57,530 nucleotides of DNA from Bacteroidota bacterium (GTDB taxonomy: Bacteria; Bacteroidota; Bacteroidia; Bacteroidales; GCA-2711565). How positions within the stretch are numbered: position 1 is the stretch's first letter; each line of letters opens with the position of its first letter. The stretch covers positions 1-57,530 of the forward strand of contig PIVJ01000009.1 of assembly GCA_003353955.1 (NCBI GenBank), given 5' to 3'. Below the pieces are notes generated by a model. It was not told the DNA's origin and did not search any database. It saw nothing but the letters and a program-made list of their open reading frames with translations. Positions 36,919 through 47,864 of this stretch are shown in pieces. Both the position numbers and the translations under genes were made by a program.

Positions 36919-38301
36919 TCACAGCCATCTGTTATCAAACTGGCAACCTTGATATTCTTTATTTATCCTTATATAAGTTGTTGATATTCTATCTTTAATC
37001 CATTCTTTGATTTTCCCGTCATTTTTTTGTTGTAATGCCCATTTTTGAACCATGTTATAATCATCTGTTAGGTTTGCTTTATGAGGTTCCGATCTGCTTT
37101 TAAGTCTGATTATTCGATACGCATTTAATCCATCTTCTGTTTTATGTGTGATTGGTGATGATATGTCACCAACCTCCATCTTGCTTATTACAAAGGCTAC
37201 GGCCTGGTCTAATTCTTCAACGCTAAATGTGGTTGTTTGCGTATTTGGGTTTACTACTTTACCCAAGTTAATACGATTTGGATCGTTAGAAAAACGAACG
37301 ACTCCTTCTTCAAATTCCATAGAATCTATTTTAATTAAATTAGCAATACTATCTAAAAAAGAGCTTGCTTCAACCATCGCCGTTGTAGATGGCTTAACCA
37401 TTAATAATATGTGACGAACATTAACAAATTCACCTCGACGGGTAATAAATTGGATAATGTGATATCCGGCTTCCGTTTCAATAATTTCTGAAATTTCTCC
37501 CGGTTCCAGTGTAAAAGCGGATGCCTCAAATTCAGGATACCATGAGCCACGCTTTGTAAGACCCAATTCTCCCCCTGCTTTAGCCGAACCAGGATCTTCA
37601 GAGTATAAAATAGCTAAAGTTGAAAAATTTTCACCATTAACAATTCTAGTTCGGAGTTCATTAAGCCGGTTGTGTACACTTTTCTTAACCTCATCACTGA
37701 TAATGGGTGTGCGTACTATTTGATCATATTCAATTACTGGACTAATTACTGGAATAGAATCTTGGAGTGTTTCTTTATAAAAAGTGTTAACTTCTGAAGG
37801 AGTTATTACTGTACCACTGGTAATAGTACTTCTTGTGTTTTCAACAAGTAATTGCTCCCTTATCATCTCTCGAAGCTCAGTTTTAATTTTTTCGAGCGGT
37901 TTTTTGTAGAATTCTGCCATTTTATCTTCAGAGCCAAATTGATTTACATAGTATCGTAATCTCATATCCAGTGTCTGCTCAACGTCATTCTTCGTAACTT
38001 CAATACTGTCAACGTCACTTGTATGCAATAAAAGTTTTTCATAAAGCAAATTTTCCAGCAATGAGCATTTAATTTCCGATTCAGATCCGGTTATTCCATT
38101 TTGCATTCTGTATTGTAAATATTGAGTTTGAACATTTGAATGCAATATGATATTTTTACCAACTACTGCAACTATCTCATCTAATACATTTCCATTTTCC
38201 TGCGCTTTAATATCGATATTGCTAACAACTGAGGCAACGATAATTATACTCGCGGTTATTGTTTTTCCTAATTTTCTCACATTTATTTTTTTAAAATTCA
38301 C
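36919..38301 (-). CDS. SurA-like periplasmic peptidylprolyl isomerase
   Basis: A 460-residue exported chaperone with a signal peptide (about residues 1-32) and a SurA N-terminal helical domain that starts VLDEIVAVVGKNIILHS. Two parvulin domains follow, the first near residues 185-285 with SEDPGSAKAGGELGLTKRG and GYHIIQF, the second near 290-400 starting FVNVRHILLM. SurA delivers outer membrane proteins to the BAM complex. The layout (N-domain, two parvulins, C-terminal helix) is that of SurA. It is the last gene of a three-gene group with a related lipoprotein and a single-parvulin protein. Confidence 0.88.
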   Translation of the reverse strand: MNFKKINVRKLGKTITASIIIVASVVSNIDIKAQENGNVLDEIVAVVGKNIILHSNVQTQYLQYRMQNGITGSESEIKCSLLENLLYEKLLLHTSDVDSIEVTKNDVEQTLDMRLRYYVNQFGSEDKMAEFYKKPLEKIKTELREMIREQLLVENTRSTITSGTVITPSEVNTFYKETLQDSIPVISPVIEYDQIVRTPIISDEVKKSVHNRLNELRTRIVNGENFSTLAILYSEDPGSAKAGGELGLTKRGSWYPEFEASAFTLEPGEISEIIETEAGYHIIQFITRRGEFVNVRHILLMVKPSTTAMVEASSFLDSIANLIKIDSMEFEEGVVRFSNDPNRINLGKVVNPNTQTTTFSVEELDQAVAFVISKMEVGDISSPITHKTEDGLNAYRIIRLKSRSEPHKANLTDDYNMVQKWALQQKNDGKIKEWIKDRISTTYIRINKEYQGCQFDNRWL

Positions 38302-38325
38302 AATTTTGTTTGACTATAAAATTAC

Positions 38326-39207
38326 TTAATATATTTCTACAATATCACTATTTAACGCATTTTCAAATAATTCATTATGCATGTTATTAATTAATGCAGT
38401 TTTTCTACGATTAAGAATAATGCTCTTAATATTTTCTTTTTCAAAACTTAGTGGAGAGATATCATTTTTCACACTAAAATCTAAAAAATTTATGAAATAC
38501 TGATACGGTTCTTCTTTAATTTCAACATAACGGTTGTTCTTTAAAAACGCTTCTTGATTGTAGGCTTCAATTGGTATAATAGACATCAGATCATCGAATG
38601 ATAACCATTGGTCATCGTTAATAAAGAAGCGATCTGCATACATTTTACTGTAAATCTCTAAGGAGTCAGTTAAGTTATCATTATTTGTGAAAATGAACGA
38701 TTTGATTTTGTTAATATATGGGGAGTTTAAATTAACTTGAACAAAATCAACTTTTACAATATTTTGTCTTAATTTAAGATTGTTTCTGTTTTTGTCATAG
38801 TAGGATTCTATTTCTTCGTCCGTTACAACAGTGTCTAATTGTTGACTGACAAACAGGGACTCGTATTGAAAAATAATAAGTGAATTACGGTAGGATTCAA
38901 TTTGTTTGTCAAAATTCATTTGTTTTTCTGTAAGATTGTTTCTAGCTTGATACACTAACAAGCTTTCTCTTATCCAACTATTAATAAAGTTCTTTATTAA
39001 GCTAAGGCTATCGGATGGATTTGCGTTGGGAGGGATTATACTTTTTAATTCTGATTCATATAAATAATAATTACCAACTCTTGCTAAAATCACTTCATCA
39101 GAAGCAGTTGATTTGACGTTACAGCTTGTAATAACAATTAATATAATAATGCCGAATATATGCTTCTTCACATGTTTTAATTTTATAGTATGTTTGATTC
39201 TTATCAC
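38326..39207 (-). CDS. Periplasmic lipoprotein, SurA/PpiC-like helical domain
   Basis: The frame opens with GTG at 39207, directly after the stop of the upstream gene, and a second GTG at 39171 begins VKKHIFGIIILIVITSC, which looks like the true signal peptide; the start is uncertain between them. The 280-293-residue protein has a lipobox (ITSC) and then helix-rich sequence like the SurA N-terminal domain (VGNYYLYESELKSIIPP), but I do not see a parvulin active-site pattern. It sits between two PPIase-type genes, so it is probably a chaperone subunit for outer membrane proteins. The function is inferred from neighbours. Confidence 0.65.
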   Translation of the reverse strand: MIRIKHTIKLKHVKKHIFGIIILIVITSCNVKSTASDEVILARVGNYYLYESELKSIIPPNANPSDSLSLIKNFINSWIRESLLVYQARNNLTEKQMNFDKQIESYRNSLIIFQYESLFVSQQLDTVVTDEEIESYYDKNRNNLKLRQNIVKVDFVQVNLNSPYINKIKSFIFTNNDNLTDSLEIYSKMYADRFFINDDQWLSFDDLMSIIPIEAYNQEAFLKNNRYVEIKEEPYQYFINFLDFSVKNDISPLSFEKENIKSIILNRRKTALINNMHNELFENALNSDIVEIY

Positions 39208-39972
39208 TTATACTTTAATTGTTTTTGATGTCTCGATATTCGTAATGAGCAATCTGTTGAAGTATTGAAAGCATGAATGTTTATCTTTTATTCTCTGAAT
39301 AACTTTCTCCTTACTTTTTCTTGATCTGGTATCGTTGCTTAATTGAGCCATTAATTTTGACTTTTCTTCTTCAAAACTCCCAATTTTATCTTGATGGATA
39401 AACTTGATAATGTGCCATCCATACATAGTTTGAACGGGTTCAGAATAATATCCAATCGTATCAATATCTGCGATGGGTAAATAAAAGTCAGGAATCATAT
39501 TATTTGATTTATAGCTCGGCAATATTCCACTCCTTAATTTAGTACCCCTATCTTCAGAATAATTTTCACATAAAACCAGAATGTGACTGACCCTAATATC
39601 CTTTAACAATCGCTGATAAGCTTCTAGCAAGATTTGATCATTAACTTGCTGATTGTAAAAGTAAGGCTTGGCAAGTTGTTTTCGGTAACCGACTAATTCA
39701 TCTTTAAGATGTTGCAGCGTATCCAAACCTAATGCTTTTGCTTCTAAAGTTTTTAAGCGGAAATTAATGTAAAGTTCCAGCTGTTTTTCGATAGCGTTTT
39801 CTTTAATACCAGATGTGGTAATTCGATTTTCTTGATACATAGCCAAAAACTCTTCGACTGTAATCTTTTCATCCTCAATATTCAGTAATGCCTTTTTATT
39901 TAAATTCTGGCCATTTACATTATTAAGAAAATAAAGCGATAAAAATAAAGCAATTATCTTAAGTAGTTTCAT
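39208..39972 (-). CDS. Secreted peptidylprolyl isomerase, single parvulin domain
   Basis: A 254-residue protein with a signal peptide (residues 1-21) and an N-terminal helical region starting LLNIEDEKITVEEFLAMYQ, typical of Bacteroidota PpiC-type proteins. One parvulin domain spans about residues 128-215, with DIRVSHILVLCENY and YGWHIIKFIHQ. Homologues known to me are usually longer, with a second half after this point; here the protein ends ETSKTIKV and the next gene starts at once, so this is a short version. The SurA-like gene two genes downstream carries two parvulin domains. Confidence 0.78.
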   Translation of the reverse strand: MKLLKIIALFLSLYFLNNVNGQNLNKKALLNIEDEKITVEEFLAMYQENRITTSGIKENAIEKQLELYINFRLKTLEAKALGLDTLQHLKDELVGYRKQLAKPYFYNQQVNDQILLEAYQRLLKDIRVSHILVLCENYSEDRGTKLRSGILPSYKSNNMIPDFYLPIADIDTIGYYSEPVQTMYGWHIIKFIHQDKIGSFEEEKSKLMAQLSNDTRSRKSKEKVIQRIKDKHSCFQYFNRLLITNIETSKTIKV

Positions 39973-40086
39973 CTGTCTGTATTTAATTTTTAATGATCAG
40001 ATGGAACTTGCCAATCAAGTCATCCCTTTGTGTGAGAATAATTTCTCATGGCTCGTTTCATGGGTTTACTAGCACTTATTAAGATA

Positions 40087-41565
<1,479 letters not shown>

Positions 41566-41575
41566 TTAATTTGTG

Positions 41576-41583
41576 CAAATGTA
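41576..41583 (-). promoter_or_regulatory. -7 box for guaB
   Basis: TACATTTG on the minus strand fits TAnnTTTG and lies 19 bases before the guaB ATG, giving a leader of about a dozen bases. No clear -33 TTTG is present. Confidence 0.45.
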
Positions 41584-41662
41584 TAAAAAAATGATGAATA
41601 GGAGGTCTTAAATTATGTTAATTGGCCTGCTATAAACACTTGAAGTAGATGCTGAAAGCTTA

Positions 41663-42949
41663 CTATTTCCCAACCACTAATTCAACCAGGGAATCTTTTG
41701 ATAAGTACTTATTGGCTAACATTATGAGTTCCTCTGGAGTTATTATCATAATTCGATCAATTAAATGCTGATAATATTTTAAATCTAAATCGTATAAAAC
41801 GACGGCTTTTAATTTGTCGTGAACAGCAAAAGGTCCATCAAGGTCTCTGATTAACTGACCTAGAAAAAAATTCTTTACCAACTCAATTTCTTGGGTCGGT
41901 ATTAAATCAGTTCTAAGTTTATCTATTTCACGATGTACTTCAGTAATTGTCAAGTCCGAATATTCAGTGCCAACTTCTGTTGAAATATAAAAGTATCCAT
42001 CCATCTTTAGAGAAACAACTGATGATATAATTCCATAGGTATACCCTTTATCTTCGCGAATACTTGTCATTAATCTTGATCCAAAATAGCCACCTAGAAT
42101 TGTATTCAGGAGTTGCATCCCAATAAAATCAGGATGTAACTTATTAAATAACTTTCTGCCAATCCAAATCGCAGATTGAAGTGCTTCATTTACGGTAATA
42201 TGAAGATTCTTATATTTAGTTTTTTGAAGGTTGAAATCAGGTTGAAAATCAGATTGTTTTTCCTTAGAGAAAGAACTTCCTAAGTACTTATTTAGTTTTT
42301 TATCCAAATCGGATGGTATTTTCCCTGAGACAAATATTTTCGAGTATTTCGCATGATATCGCGATTGATAGTAATTTTCTAAATCAAGCTGAGTAATCTC
42401 ATCAAAATCGGTAAGGATTGCCATTTGGCCATAGGGGTGCTGTTCGCCAAATAATAATCTTGGGAAGTTTACACTTGCTCTATATTTAACCTTTTGCTGG
42501 TTAATAATAAAGTCTTGTTTTGCTTTATTTAAGAGTATATGAAGTTCATTTTGTGGGAATACAGGCGCTTTTATTATTTCCTCAAAAATTGGCAAAAGAT
42601 TATCCAGATGTTTGATTAGACAATATAGCGTTATCGATGCATAGTCTTTATCAATAGTCGTGACCAGATAGGCCCCAGAAGAGTCTAATTTTTCAGCAAT
42701 TTCGAAGGCTGAGTATGAGTTTGTCCCTTCAGAGAGCATTTTGTTTGTAAACGATGAAACCAATCTCTTAGGCTGATTTGCCAATCCTGCCCCAAAAGCA
42801 ACTTCTATCTTTAAGAGATCCTGTGTGCCATCTTTTAAGAAATAAACGGGAATACCATTATCGAGATTAATAATAGTCGGATTAGTCAGATCAATTGATT
42901 TGATTGATAAGACTGCGGGTTGTTTCTTACGATTTATAACCTTATCCAT
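41663..42949 (-). CDS. M16-type peptidase subunit without the active-site motif
   Basis: The ATG at 42949 gives 428 residues; the longer frame starting at 43000 overlaps the upstream gene. The protein has the M16 fold (RLVSSFTNKMLSEGTNSYSA at the position of the active-site helix, then a C-terminal half with GGYFGSRLMTSIREDKGYTYG, seen in parts). The zinc motif HxxEH is replaced by SSFTN, so it is probably the inactive partner of the active subunit encoded just upstream, as in two-subunit M16B peptidases. The substrate would be a small peptide held in the closed chamber. Confidence 0.85.
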   Translation of the reverse strand: MDKVINRKKQPAVLSIKSIDLTNPTIINLDNGIPVYFLKDGTQDLLKIEVAFGAGLANQPKRLVSSFTNKMLSEGTNSYSAFEIAEKLDSSGAYLVTTIDKDYASITLYCLIKHLDNLLPIFEEIIKAPVFPQNELHILLNKAKQDFIINQQKVKYRASVNFPRLLFGEQHPYGQMAILTDFDEITQLDLENYYQSRYHAKYSKIFVSGKIPSDLDKKLNKYLGSSFSKEKQSDFQPDFNLQKTKYKNLHITVNEALQSAIWIGRKLFNKLHPDFIGMQLLNTILGGYFGSRLMTSIREDKGYTYGIISSVVSLKMDGYFYISTEVGTEYSDLTITEVHREIDKLRTDLIPTQEIELVKNFFLGQLIRDLDGPFAVHDKLKAVVLYDLDLKYYQHLIDRIMIITPEELIMLANKYLSKDSLVELVVGK

Positions 42950-42956
42950 GAAATTA

Positions 42957-44192
42957 TCAATTAGATAAATAATATAAAGTAGAGCAATTGTTTTTATCAA
43001 AAATAGTGGAGGCTACATTTTGAACCTGTTTAGTAGTAACCTTTCCATAATTTTTAATTTCCTGATTAATCAAGTTAGCATCGCCTAATAATTCCATATA
43101 TGCCAGATTAATCACCTTATTTAAGATGCTTACTTCAGAAAAAACCAAAGTTGCTTCAACTTTATTTTTAACTTTTTGTAATTCACTTTGCTTAAGTTGC
43201 TCATTTATTATTTTAGATAGCTCGTTATTTAAGGCCTCTTCAGCGATTTTGATATCAACCCCTTTCAATATTTTACCGGTAATGACAAATAATCCTTCTT
43301 CGATTTCACCTGTTATAAATGCATTGATATCTGTGAATAACGTTTGTTTCTTTACCAATTGTTGATATAAACGAGATGAGTCGCCATTCGATAAAATATC
43401 AGATAATAAATCCGTGGCATGATAGTTTTCATCCAGTCGAGAACACATATGAAAAGCTTTATAAATTGCGTCCACGGGCACATCTCTTCGTACAGTTTCT
43501 TCTCTGAAACTATTTTGTACAGGCTCCTTTGCTAAGTTTCTGCATTGGCTATTTACATTTAGTATTGATCCAAACCATTTGTGAGATAATTCTTTAATTT
43601 GATCGAGTTCAACGTCACCCCCGATAACAACAATGGCATTTTCTGGATTGTAATAATTATTATAGAAGTTTTTAACATCTTCCATCGTAGCATCAGTGAT
43701 ATGAGAAATCTCTTTTCCGATGGTAGACCATTGATAGGGGTGAACCTTATATGCGAGAGGCCGTAGCAACAACCATGCATCTCCGTAAGGTTGATTTAAA
43801 AATACCTGTTTAAATTCTTCAGTGACAACATTTTTTTGTACTTGTAAACTTTTTTTATTGAAAGCTAAGGATAACATTCTGTCAGATTCTAACCAGAAAA
43901 TGGTTTCCAGATTCTGCTTTGGAAGTGTCAAATAATAATTCGTTATGTCACTACTTGTGAATGCATTATTTTCGCCTCCCACTTTTTGTAATGGTTGGTC
44001 GTATTTAGGAATATTGATTGATCCACCGAACATAAGGTGTTCAAATAAATGTGCAAAACCTGTTTTGTCAGGGTTTTCATCTTTTGAACCAACATCATAC
44101 AAAACATTGAATGCAACTACAGGAGTAGATTTATCCTGATGCACAATAACGCGTAATCCATTTTCTAAGGAAAACTTATCTAATTTTATCAT
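42957..44192 (-). CDS. M16 zinc metallopeptidase, catalytic subunit
   Basis: A 411-residue M16B-type peptidase with the inverted zinc motif HLFEHLMFGG (HxxEH) near residue 50 and, further on, GDVELDQIKEL. The first lines, NGLRVIVHQDKSTPVVAFN, are typical of pitrilysin relatives. It has no signal peptide, so this one is cytoplasmic or exported by another route. Its stop at 42957 is 8 bases from the start of the partner gene, so the two subunits are made together. A peptide-clearing role is likely from the family. Confidence 0.9.
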   Translation of the reverse strand: MIKLDKFSLENGLRVIVHQDKSTPVVAFNVLYDVGSKDENPDKTGFAHLFEHLMFGGSINIPKYDQPLQKVGGENNAFTSSDITNYYLTLPKQNLETIFWLESDRMLSLAFNKKSLQVQKNVVTEEFKQVFLNQPYGDAWLLLRPLAYKVHPYQWSTIGKEISHITDATMEDVKNFYNNYYNPENAIVVIGGDVELDQIKELSHKWFGSILNVNSQCRNLAKEPVQNSFREETVRRDVPVDAIYKAFHMCSRLDENYHATDLLSDILSNGDSSRLYQQLVKKQTLFTDINAFITGEIEEGLFVITGKILKGVDIKIAEEALNNELSKIINEQLKQSELQKVKNKVEATLVFSEVSILNKVINLAYMELLGDANLINQEIKNYGKVTTKQVQNVASTIFDKNNCSTLYYLSN

Positions 44193-44325
44193 TCAGTCTG
44201 TTTAGTTCATATATTCAATGAACGATAACTAAAGTAACCTAAATTTATTTCAACCAAAAGAAAAAAAGATTAAAAGTTTACGTACTGTAACATGTGATTT
44301 TATTTTAACCTGAGAATTAATTTTT

Positions 44326-44333
44326 TAACTTTG
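44326..44333 (+). promoter_or_regulatory. -7 box ahead of glyA
   Basis: TAACTTTG matches the TAnnTTTG consensus exactly. It implies a leader of about 55 bases before the glyA ATG at 44394. The -33 region is weak (TTTT around 44303). Confidence 0.45.
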
Positions 44334-44393
44334 TGCCTTGATCTGCACCTTTTAATAAATTTATTTAATACAATCTCTAATAATCAGTAGAAT

Positions 44394-45674
44394 ATGAAGA
44401 AAGACAAGCTAATTTTCGATCTAATTAAGGATGAAGAATCTCGCCAATTATTTGGCATCGAGTTAATAGCATCAGAAAATTTTGTAAGTAAACAAGTTTT
44501 AAAGGCTGCCGGTTCGGTTTTGACTAATAAATATGCCGAAGGCTATCCGGGTAAACGATATTATGGCGGTTGCGAAGTTGTTGACCAAACCGAACAGATA
44601 GCTATCGATCGTGCTTGTCAGCTTTACGGTGCAGAATACGCCAATGTTCAGCCACATTCCGGAGCTCAGGCAAACATGGCTGTATTTTTGGCCTGCCTTA
44701 AGCCGGGAGATATTTTCATGGGAATGGACTTATCGCATGGTGGCCACTTATCCCACGGATCTCACGTTAACTCTTCAGGTATTTTATACAATCCGGTTGC
44801 TTACAAAGTTAAAGAAGATACCGGTTTAATTGATTATGATAATATGGAAGAAGTTGCCCTGATTGAAAAACCAAAACTTATTATTGCAGGAGCTTCTGCC
44901 TATTCAAGAGATTGGGATTACAAACGAATGCGTGAAATAGCGGATAAAGTAGGTGCTTTATTGATGTGTGATATGGCTCACCCTGCCGGATTGATTGCCA
45001 AAGGATTTTTAAACGACCCGGTTCCACATTGTCATATTGTAACTACCACAACGCATAAGACCCTTCGCGGCCCAAGAGGTGGTATGATTTTAATGGGTAA
45101 AGATTTTGAAAATCCGTGGGGGCTTACTACACCAAAAGGCGTAGTAAAAAAAATGTCAACCATGTTAAACTCAGCAGTATTCCCAGGAATTCAAGGCGGC
45201 CCGCTGGAGCATGTAATTGCTGCAAAAGCAGTTGCTTTTGGCGAAGCGCTTACGGATGAGTATTTGGAGTATATAAAGCAAGTTAAAAAGAATGCAGATG
45301 TATTAGCCAAAGCTTTTGTTGATAAAGGATATCATGTAATTTCAGGTGGAACTGACAACCATTTGATGTTGATTGATCTTCGAACAAAATATCCGGAAAT
45401 TACTGGTAAATTGGTTGAAAATACACTTGTAAAAGCAGATATTACCGTAAATAAAAATATGGTTCCTTTCGATAGTCGATCTCCATTTCAAACTTCAGGG
45501 TTGCGTGTTGGTACACCCGCAATTACAACTCGTGGTTTAAAAGAAGAACACATGGCTTCAATTGTTAATTTCATTGACGAGGTGTTAAGCGATATCGAAA
45601 ATGAAGAAGTGATAAAATCAGTAAAAAGGAGAGTAAATAAAATGATGGGTGAATTCCCAATGTTTGATTGGTAG
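44394..45674 (+). CDS. glyA: Serine hydroxymethyltransferase
   Basis: A 426-residue PLP enzyme that turns serine and tetrahydrofolate into glycine and methylene-tetrahydrofolate, the main source of one-carbon units. The PLP lysine is in [14 protein letters not shown] near residue 223; [12 protein letters not shown] near the N-terminus and [15 protein letters not shown] are typical. Length is normal. Codon use is less AT-biased than in its neighbours, in line with high expression. Own promoter and terminator indicate a single-gene unit. Confidence 0.97.
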   Translation: MKKDKLIFDLIKDEESRQLFGIELIASENFVSKQVLKAAGSVLTNKYAEGYPGKRYYGGCEVVDQTEQIAIDRACQLYGAEYANVQPHSGAQANMAVFLACLKPGDIFMGMDLSHGGHLSHGSHVNSSGILYNPVAYKVKEDTGLIDYDNMEEVALIEKPKLIIAGASAYSRDWDYKRMREIADKVGALLMCDMAHPAGLIAKGFLNDPVPHCHIVTTTTHKTLRGPRGGMILMGKDFENPWGLTTPKGVVKKMSTMLNSAVFPGIQGGPLEHVIAAKAVAFGEALTDEYLEYIKQVKKNADVLAKAFVDKGYHVISGGTDNHLMLIDLRTKYPEITGKLVENTLVKADITVNKNMVPFDSRSPFQTSGLRVGTPAITTRGLKEEHMASIVNFIDEVLSDIENEEVIKSVKRRVNKMMGEFPMFDW

Positions 45675-45697
45675 TTCTCGATCTTAAAGATAAATTG

Positions 45698-45724
45698 AAA
45701 AGCGACTCACCGAGTCGCTTTTTT
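45698..45724 (+). terminator. glyA terminator
   Basis: AAAAGCGACTC pairs with GAGTCGCTTTT (11 base pairs, loop ACC), followed by TT and a T-rich start, 23 bases after the glyA stop. It also closes off the decayed region on the other side. Confidence 0.9.
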
Positions 45725-45731
45725 GTTAAAA

Positions 45732-46262
45732 CTAAAGTGTAAAAACAATTCTTTTTTCTAAATTGGAGTTCACTAAAATTGATCCTTTATGGAGTTGCCT
45801 TATCTGTCGCGAAAGGCTTAATCCAATACCCCTACCTTTTTCTTTGGTAGTGAAAATGGGATAAGAATCCGGTCAATCACATCACCGGCTATGTCGAATC
45901 CATTATCAAATATCTGTATTGCAGGCCGCCCATATTCGCTGGCAATAATGTTTGTTTTTATTCTTTTGTCTTCAGTTTCTGATAGTGCCTGAATGGCATT
46001 TTTTATCAGATTTAAAATCACTTGTTCAATCACCGACTTATCAACCAATGCTTTGATAGGTTTATCCGGATTAATTACTGTAAATTTGATCTTATGTTTT
46101 GTAATGTCTGCTAACAATAATTGTTGAATGCCAGCAAGTATATCGGCTAGATTAACTTCCTCAAAGTTGGGCTTTGGCATTCGGGTGAGCTTGCGATAAT
46201 TGTCAACAAACTCAGGCAATCCAATCGATCTCCTGTGTATTGTGCTAAGTATATTGCTTAAT
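45732..46262 (-). pseudogene. Decayed histidine kinase, C-terminal (HATPase) part
   Basis: Reading right to left, the fragment starts in DNA that encodes NILSTIHRRSIGLPEFVDNYRKL (about 46180-46250, in two parts), goes on through the N box VILNLIKNAIQAL, and reaches DNGFDIAGDVIDRILIP. There the frame is lost: the present frame gives SLPKKKVGVLD and a stop, while a one-base shift gives FFTTKEKGRGIGLSLSRQIRQL with the G2 box, and runs to a stop at 45732. One missing T in a TTTT run at about 45856 explains it. Upstream the frame shifts again near 46260, and the phospho-accepting histidine region and sensor half are missing. It is similar to NtrY/PAS-type sensor kinases. Confidence 0.75.
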
Positions 46263-46310
46263 CGTCTTCAGTGATTTTTGCAATAAGGGCGAGGAATTGC
46301 TCAAAAGTGA

Positions 46311-46805
46311 TTAAGAGTTACTCTCCGTAAAAATAACTTTCAAAAGTTCAATTTTCTCTTCTTGAGGAACTAGAACCTGATAATAATAAGCAACTACCTC
46401 GTCATTTAATTGGGTTTCTGCATATTCAGGAGTTATGAATAACTTATAAACATTGGGTTCGGAAGATAGGTAAAACGTATATTAAAACTCTATAAGTTCC
46501 TTCTGGCTATAAAAATGCCCAATAATAAGCTGAACCTGGGTAAAATCTATATCGGGATGGCAGGTTCCTTCTACGCTAGCATCATACTCTTCTTCGTTTC
46601 TTATAATTGAAAATTGGTCATTTGAAATTAACTGCATATTAAGAACTGCATCATCACAATAACCTAACTCTGCAATGCTCTTTGTTGAAGATGTAATATC
46701 CGTGCTAAAACATTCTTCTTTTGAACAACTAGTACTCAAGCCGATAATGAAAATTATCAGGCTGAGTACTCTCAAGTTCTTTATACTTAAATAATTACTT
46801 AACAT
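46311..46805 (-). pseudogene. Lipoprotein gene with an internal stop codon
   Basis: An ATG at 46805 starts a lipoprotein (LSTSC lipobox near residue 27, then SKEECFSTDI). The frame meets TAA at 46482, after 107 residues, but the same frame is open again at once and continues as YTFYLSSEPNVYKLF, then TPEYAETQLNDEVVAYYYQVL, ending at a TAA at 46311. The second half reads like the end of a normal protein of about 164 residues, so the stop is probably a nonsense mutation. Family unknown. Either the short form still works or the gene is dead. Confidence 0.6.
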
Positions 46806-46837
46806 ACGAATAAGATAAGCTTAGAACACCAGCAGAC

Positions 46838-47032
46838 TTAAGGTGTGACGGTAAAATCATATCGACTTCCTGTCCTAGAGTTAATTTTGTTTTCAGGATA
46901 ATAATTTTTTGTTTTTAAATAAATATTAATTCTTAAGTTAAAATGAAACGGTTTATCTATTGAATAATTGTTAGCGAGCTTATTTTTGACGATATTCTTG
47001 TTTTGAATCCAATTAAAAACTACATTTTCGTA
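46838..47032 (-). pseudogene. Open remnant without a start codon
   Basis: This frame reads 64 codons from just after a TAA (47033-47035) to a stop at 46838 and has protein-like composition (HFNLRINIYLKTKNYYPENK, then SRTGSRYDFTVTP) but no ATG, GTG or TTG at its front. It has no recognised family. It is best seen as another fragment of this decayed zone; chance openness in AT-rich DNA is also possible. Confidence 0.3.
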
Positions 47033-47093
47033 TTAATTAATACCTGAATTAATAGAAAGGTAACTCCAATTAACATTTTATTTTTTTAATTTT

Positions 47094-47293
47094 TTAGGAA
47101 TAATGATTCTGAGCAAAAAGGGGATGCCGTCCCAACAAATTATAATTTCCGGAATTATTAGAATTAACATAAGCAAAGATGCTTTGGTTTCGCGGTCAAA
47201 TTCATCATAGTCTATTCCTTGAATTAAATCCTTCTGCAACGGTAAAGCCTGTATTTGAACCACTTGTTTGGGGCTGCCAATCGAATAGCACAT
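47094..47293 (-). pseudogene. Remnant of an RHS-repeat (DUF6443-like) protein
   Basis: On the minus strand GSPKQVVQIQALPLQKDLIQG then YDEFDRETK match the start of Bacteroidota RHS-type proteins, where the usual sequence is like GLGRPxQTVQxQxSPxxxDIVxPVxYDxFGRExxKYLPY. After ETK the frame is lost; a one-base shift restores AYVNSNNSGNYNLLGRHPLFAQ, similar to the family's LPYVNSxNxGNY, and runs to a stop at 47094. No further RHS sequence is present. The family match is from memory of the motif. Confidence 0.65.
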
Positions 47294-47352
47294 CTCAATT
47301 CCACAGTTTTAATTCAAGAAAATCAAGAATTGTTTTTTCATATCTTTACTAA

Positions 47353-47844
47353 ATGAAGACACTTTATATTGTTCGTCATGGAAAATCTTCGTGGGAAGAT
47401 GCAGAATTAAAGGATCATGATCGCCCTTTGTTACATAAAGGGGAAAAACGAACAAGGAAAATTGCTAATTTTCTGCTTGATCGAAAAATACAAATTGACA
47501 AACTCGTATCAAGTTCTGCAACAAGAGCTCATGCAACCGCATTAATTATTGCAGAAAAACTCGAATATCCGATTAGTAATATATTGCTTGACGAGAGAAT
47601 GTATCATGGAGGAACCGATTATTTAATGGATATTCTTTATTGCTTGAGTAATCAAATAAATTCTGTGATGCTATTCGGACATAATCCTGCTTTTACTTCG
47701 CTCGCAAATAAATTTTTAGAAAAAAAGATTGAATGGCTTCCAACATCCGGGATTGTTAGTTTAGAATTTAAGGTGGATAAATGGGAAGACATAAGTTTGG
47801 CAGATATTTCAACTAACTTTGTTGTATATCCGAAGATGTTATAA
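47353..47844 (+). CDS. sixA: SixA-like phosphohistidine phosphatase
   Basis: A 163-residue histidine phosphatase of the phosphoglycerate mutase branch. The catalytic motif RHGKSSW is at residues 8-14, VSSSATRAHATA provides the second arginine, and LFGHNPAFTSLANKF holds the second histidine. SixA removes phosphate from histidine phosphotransfer domains such as ArcB in E. coli. Length is typical. The ppk1 gene follows 20 bases on; pairing of a SixA gene with ppk is frequent in Bacteroidota as I recall. Confidence 0.88.
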   Translation: MKTLYIVRHGKSSWEDAELKDHDRPLLHKGEKRTRKIANFLLDRKIQIDKLVSSSATRAHATALIIAEKLEYPISNILLDERMYHGGTDYLMDILYCLSNQINSVMLFGHNPAFTSLANKFLEKKIEWLPTSGIVSLEFKVDKWEDISLADISTNFVVYPKML

Positions 47845-47864
47845 TTTCATAGAAATTTTAATTC

